The notes under the pieces: model-generated
Seen by the model: the letters and a program-made list of their open reading frames with translations, nothing else
What the model was told of the DNA's origin: nothing
Databases searched by the model: none
Position numbers and translations under genes: made by a program
Source of the DNA: Eopsaltria australis
Taxonomy: Eukaryota; Chordata; Aves; Passeriformes; Petroicidae
Length of the DNA stretch: 64,000 bases
Direction: 5' to 3'
NCBI GenBank assembly: GCA_034509425.1
Contig: JAVTVJ010000011.1
Location: 5,618,501-5,682,500, forward strand
In this document: one piece after another, positions 61,113-64,000 of the stretch
How the letters are laid out: the number at the start of each line of letters is the position of its first letter
Numbering within the stretch: the stretch's first letter is position 1

Positions 61113-64000
61113 GGCCCTGAACTGAGCAAGAGTCAAAAATGAACCAAATATTAATGTGCATAAATCACTGTTAATGATGGTAACTTTGGATGGGACAAGG
61201 AAATTCACACTTCTGAGGTTAAACCTATCCTTAGAGGCTAACTCTAATGAGGGAGGCAAGTCATCCAAAGCCTGCTGATGCAGGATTCTCACACCTTCCC
61301 TTCTCATCAGGCAGGACACATATATAACTCCTTGGATCATATCACAGGCTCTACAATGGGAACAATTCTGTAGCTTTCAAAAAACATTTTTGCACCAGTT
61401 GTGGTTTCCTATCCGATTTATTATGTGCTTCTTCTTGTTTTTAATAAGAATTAGTAAAAATATTTATGATGTCTTTATGTCTTTTCTGTTCTTCAGGGAA
61501 TGCAAGAGTAGGAGAAGTGTGGGGGCTCAGAACGTATTGTCTGTGACCGTTTGCCTGGGCCAGGAACTTGATTTATTGGCTATGTCACCACATACCTGAT
61601 AATAATCATAATAACCAACCTGTAAGGAAGGGATGGAAGTGTTCAGCCATATTAAAAAGGAAAACACAGAAAAAACACAGGTCAGAGTGATAAAAGGTGA
61701 AGCTGTTACCCGGTGCCTACAGAGCAAGTAGAGTTATGGTACTCACAGAAGAAACTTTAATGGTAACAGAAAAAAGCACCAAATGAATCCATCCAATTAA
61801 CAAAGATCACACTTAAAATAATACTTAATAAGACTAAATAGCCTATTGAGTTTGTCACATATAAGCACTAGCCTGGATTATGATTATTGTCAGTCAATAA
61901 ACCCCCCAACAAAATTTCATCAGGCTAGGAATGATGGAAATTATTTTCAAGCACAGCTAACTGGTTAAATTAACCACAAACAATTTATTTTCATAAAGTT
62001 GAAGTCAGTCTAAATCCAGAAATGTTTTCAGGTTAGAAATTAAAACAAAATTGATCTCTCCCGAAAGCAGTGCATGAAAAGACTTTTCTGTCTCAGCAAC
62101 ACTGTATCATTCTGTGACATGAACTGAAAAAGGAGGCAAAATAAATCCTATTGATATATTTGCATGTGTAAACAATGGAAAAACTGAATACAGTAAACCT
62201 AAGTAATAAAAAATTATTTCATATTTTAAGGTGTTTCAACAACCACAGTTACTGGTAAGAACAGACATAATTCACAACTTTTTTTTTTCCCCACACATGT
62301 GAAACACTTAAAGCAACTAATTTAGTCAATGGTGTGACCTGTTGACCCAAAGCTATCATATTTCATTATCCTCAAATTAGAGACAGTTTGACTCTGTGGC
62401 AGGAGACACCTGCATCACCCCCACCAATACCACCAGCCAAGGGTTGGGCTGGGAGCCTGAATAAGCAGATATGGGTGAAGAGAGGAGGACATGGGTAACT
62501 CAGGCAGGACACGGAAAAAGCAGGGAGGTGGAGATTTCCTAGCAAGGACTGTGGAAAGACACTTAAGGAGTACTAAGCTGTTCTGGTCCTTGTTCCCCAC
62601 CCTGTCCCAAGTTATCACACTTGTTAACTTCATAGAGGTGGCAGGAGGCTTCACTAACATCTGTGAAGTACTTCAAAATTACGTAATGCTGTTAAATGTG
62701 CATCGTACATGCCAAAAGTAAATCCTGCAACTCTGGCTTGCCCAAACGGTTCAGATAAAGCCAATGGGAACAATAATACATGGGTGAGCAGGAAAAAAAT
62801 TCTGTTAAGGAATGACATGGAGCAAACTCCAAGGCATTTATTGTGAGAAGAAGGGAAAATGCGTATTTTATTCATTTTATGACAACTATTGCACAAAGCT
62901 GCCCTCACTTGCTTACCCCCAAGGGGGTTATACCCTTTCCAGCAAAAATGGTCTTTGCCACTTGCATCAGCCATTTTAGTCTCAAGCTCTGTTCTTGTCA
63001 AAGTTAAAAGAAATTTCACAGGGTCCTCCCAGGGCAGGCTCCCCAGCCTGGCTGTCGTTGACATTTTGTGCAATCAATCTTATTTCCATCACTGAAGTGA
63101 GGAACCGGGTAACCTTCTGTGCACATAGTTATCAAAATAAGCATTTATAAATGAATATACAAAGGACTGATTTAAAAGCAACACAAAGAGGACTTGAGAG
63201 GGTGCTGGACTTTACGACCCCAGTACACAGCTAAAGAGGATGGACAAAGAGTGGGAGGAGACATAAAAGAGTTAAAGATTTGTAAGGATAGAGTTTTAAG
63301 AAGTTATTTGTCATGGGAATTAACATGAAAGGGAGACCCAAAAGATTCCTTTTTTTGGATGAAAACCTGTCCTGTGTATGTTTAAGGAAGGCTAATGATT
63401 CAGTATTTGCCTTAGTCCATCCTGCTGCAGTCAGAGATGTTTCTCTCCCTCACCCCTCTTCATTCCATTGGCCTTCACCACCTCTCTCGTGCCAAGGTGG
63501 CTCAGTGGAATTGATTCATCTGAAAGCCCCCCATTTTTTCTGGTTTACTCATCAGCCAGCTCAGTTTTCAGACCTGTCTTCCTCCACAGATATTGATGGC
63601 ACAAGATGGTGCAGGCAAGGAAGGAGCTAAACCACAAACAAGGAAGGGGGAAAGATTGATCTACAGTACCAGGTGAACTGATTTACTAGGAATTGCAAGA
63701 GAGATCCCTTCCCACTCAAAAAAATGCAACAAACCAAGGAGTAAAATGATGGTATTTCACAACTTCGCTAACTTGCTGGCCCCTATAGCAATTTACAACA
63801 CAGCTTGCAGAGGTGTGTATTCCTCTCAAAAGAGCAGAATACAAATATGTAGAGACTCCCATGTTCCCACATTCTGAGCTCTCACCTTTTCAGAGGCTGA
63901 ACAGGATAACTCCACCTGGATTTATACTACAGTAGTAGAACCAAAAACCCTACAAGAGAAACAAGAAAGTAGGTTTTAAGCATGTGTCTTACTGTCTGTT
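61113..64000. other. Non-coding interval to window end
   Basis: No gene, RNA gene or clear repeat recognised. Short frames up to about 139 codons occur on both strands without domains. Confidence 0.5.

Overview
The window looks like bird nuclear DNA, most likely from a songbird. The evidence is CR1 LINE tails with their typical 3' end, ATTGG-rich avian LTRs, AT-rich single-copy DNA between repeats, and no bacterial-style coding. I find no host gene: no open frame outside the retroelements resembles a known protein or a convincing exon. This may be an intergenic stretch or the inside of a large intron.

The recognisable content is transposable. Two related endogenous retroviruses (ERVs) lie in opposite orientation. 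ERV-1 (1-6286, minus strand) has a 5' LTR, a lysine-tRNA type primer binding site, gag, protease, reverse transcriptase, RNase H and most of integrase, and is cut by the window edge. ERV-2 (39868-47179, plus strand) is complete, with two LTRs, and is broken by several frameshifts and two nonsense codons. Two solo LTRs sharing the start TGTTGCGG lie at 11606-12253 (plus) and 60490-61107 (minus). CR1 fragments lie near 9.7, 28.1-28.9, 36.6-37.5 and 59.1-60.0 kb. The rest is AT-rich DNA with microsatellites, a 73-bp homopurine tract and a G-quadruplex-like cluster.

The two ERVs belong to one unusual lineage. Gag starts with a membrane-type domain carrying a conserved SLDA(K/N)DT motif next to a hydrophobic helix. 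It continues through tandem repeats (27 bp in ERV-1, 39 bp in ERV-2), a basic KRKTK motif and a capsid-like region, and shows no CCHC zinc knuckle. In both copies gag ends at an in-frame UAG, and protease follows in the same frame with its active-site DTGA about 37 codons later. A short hairpin whose loop can pair downstream follows the UAG, which suggests readthrough expression of Pol. ERV-2 shows no env between integrase and the 3' LTR. The two copies are nearly identical in integrase, less so in protease, much less in gag, and unrelated in their LTRs, which suggests a mosaic origin.

Percent differences, boundaries and alignments were made by eye and are approximate.
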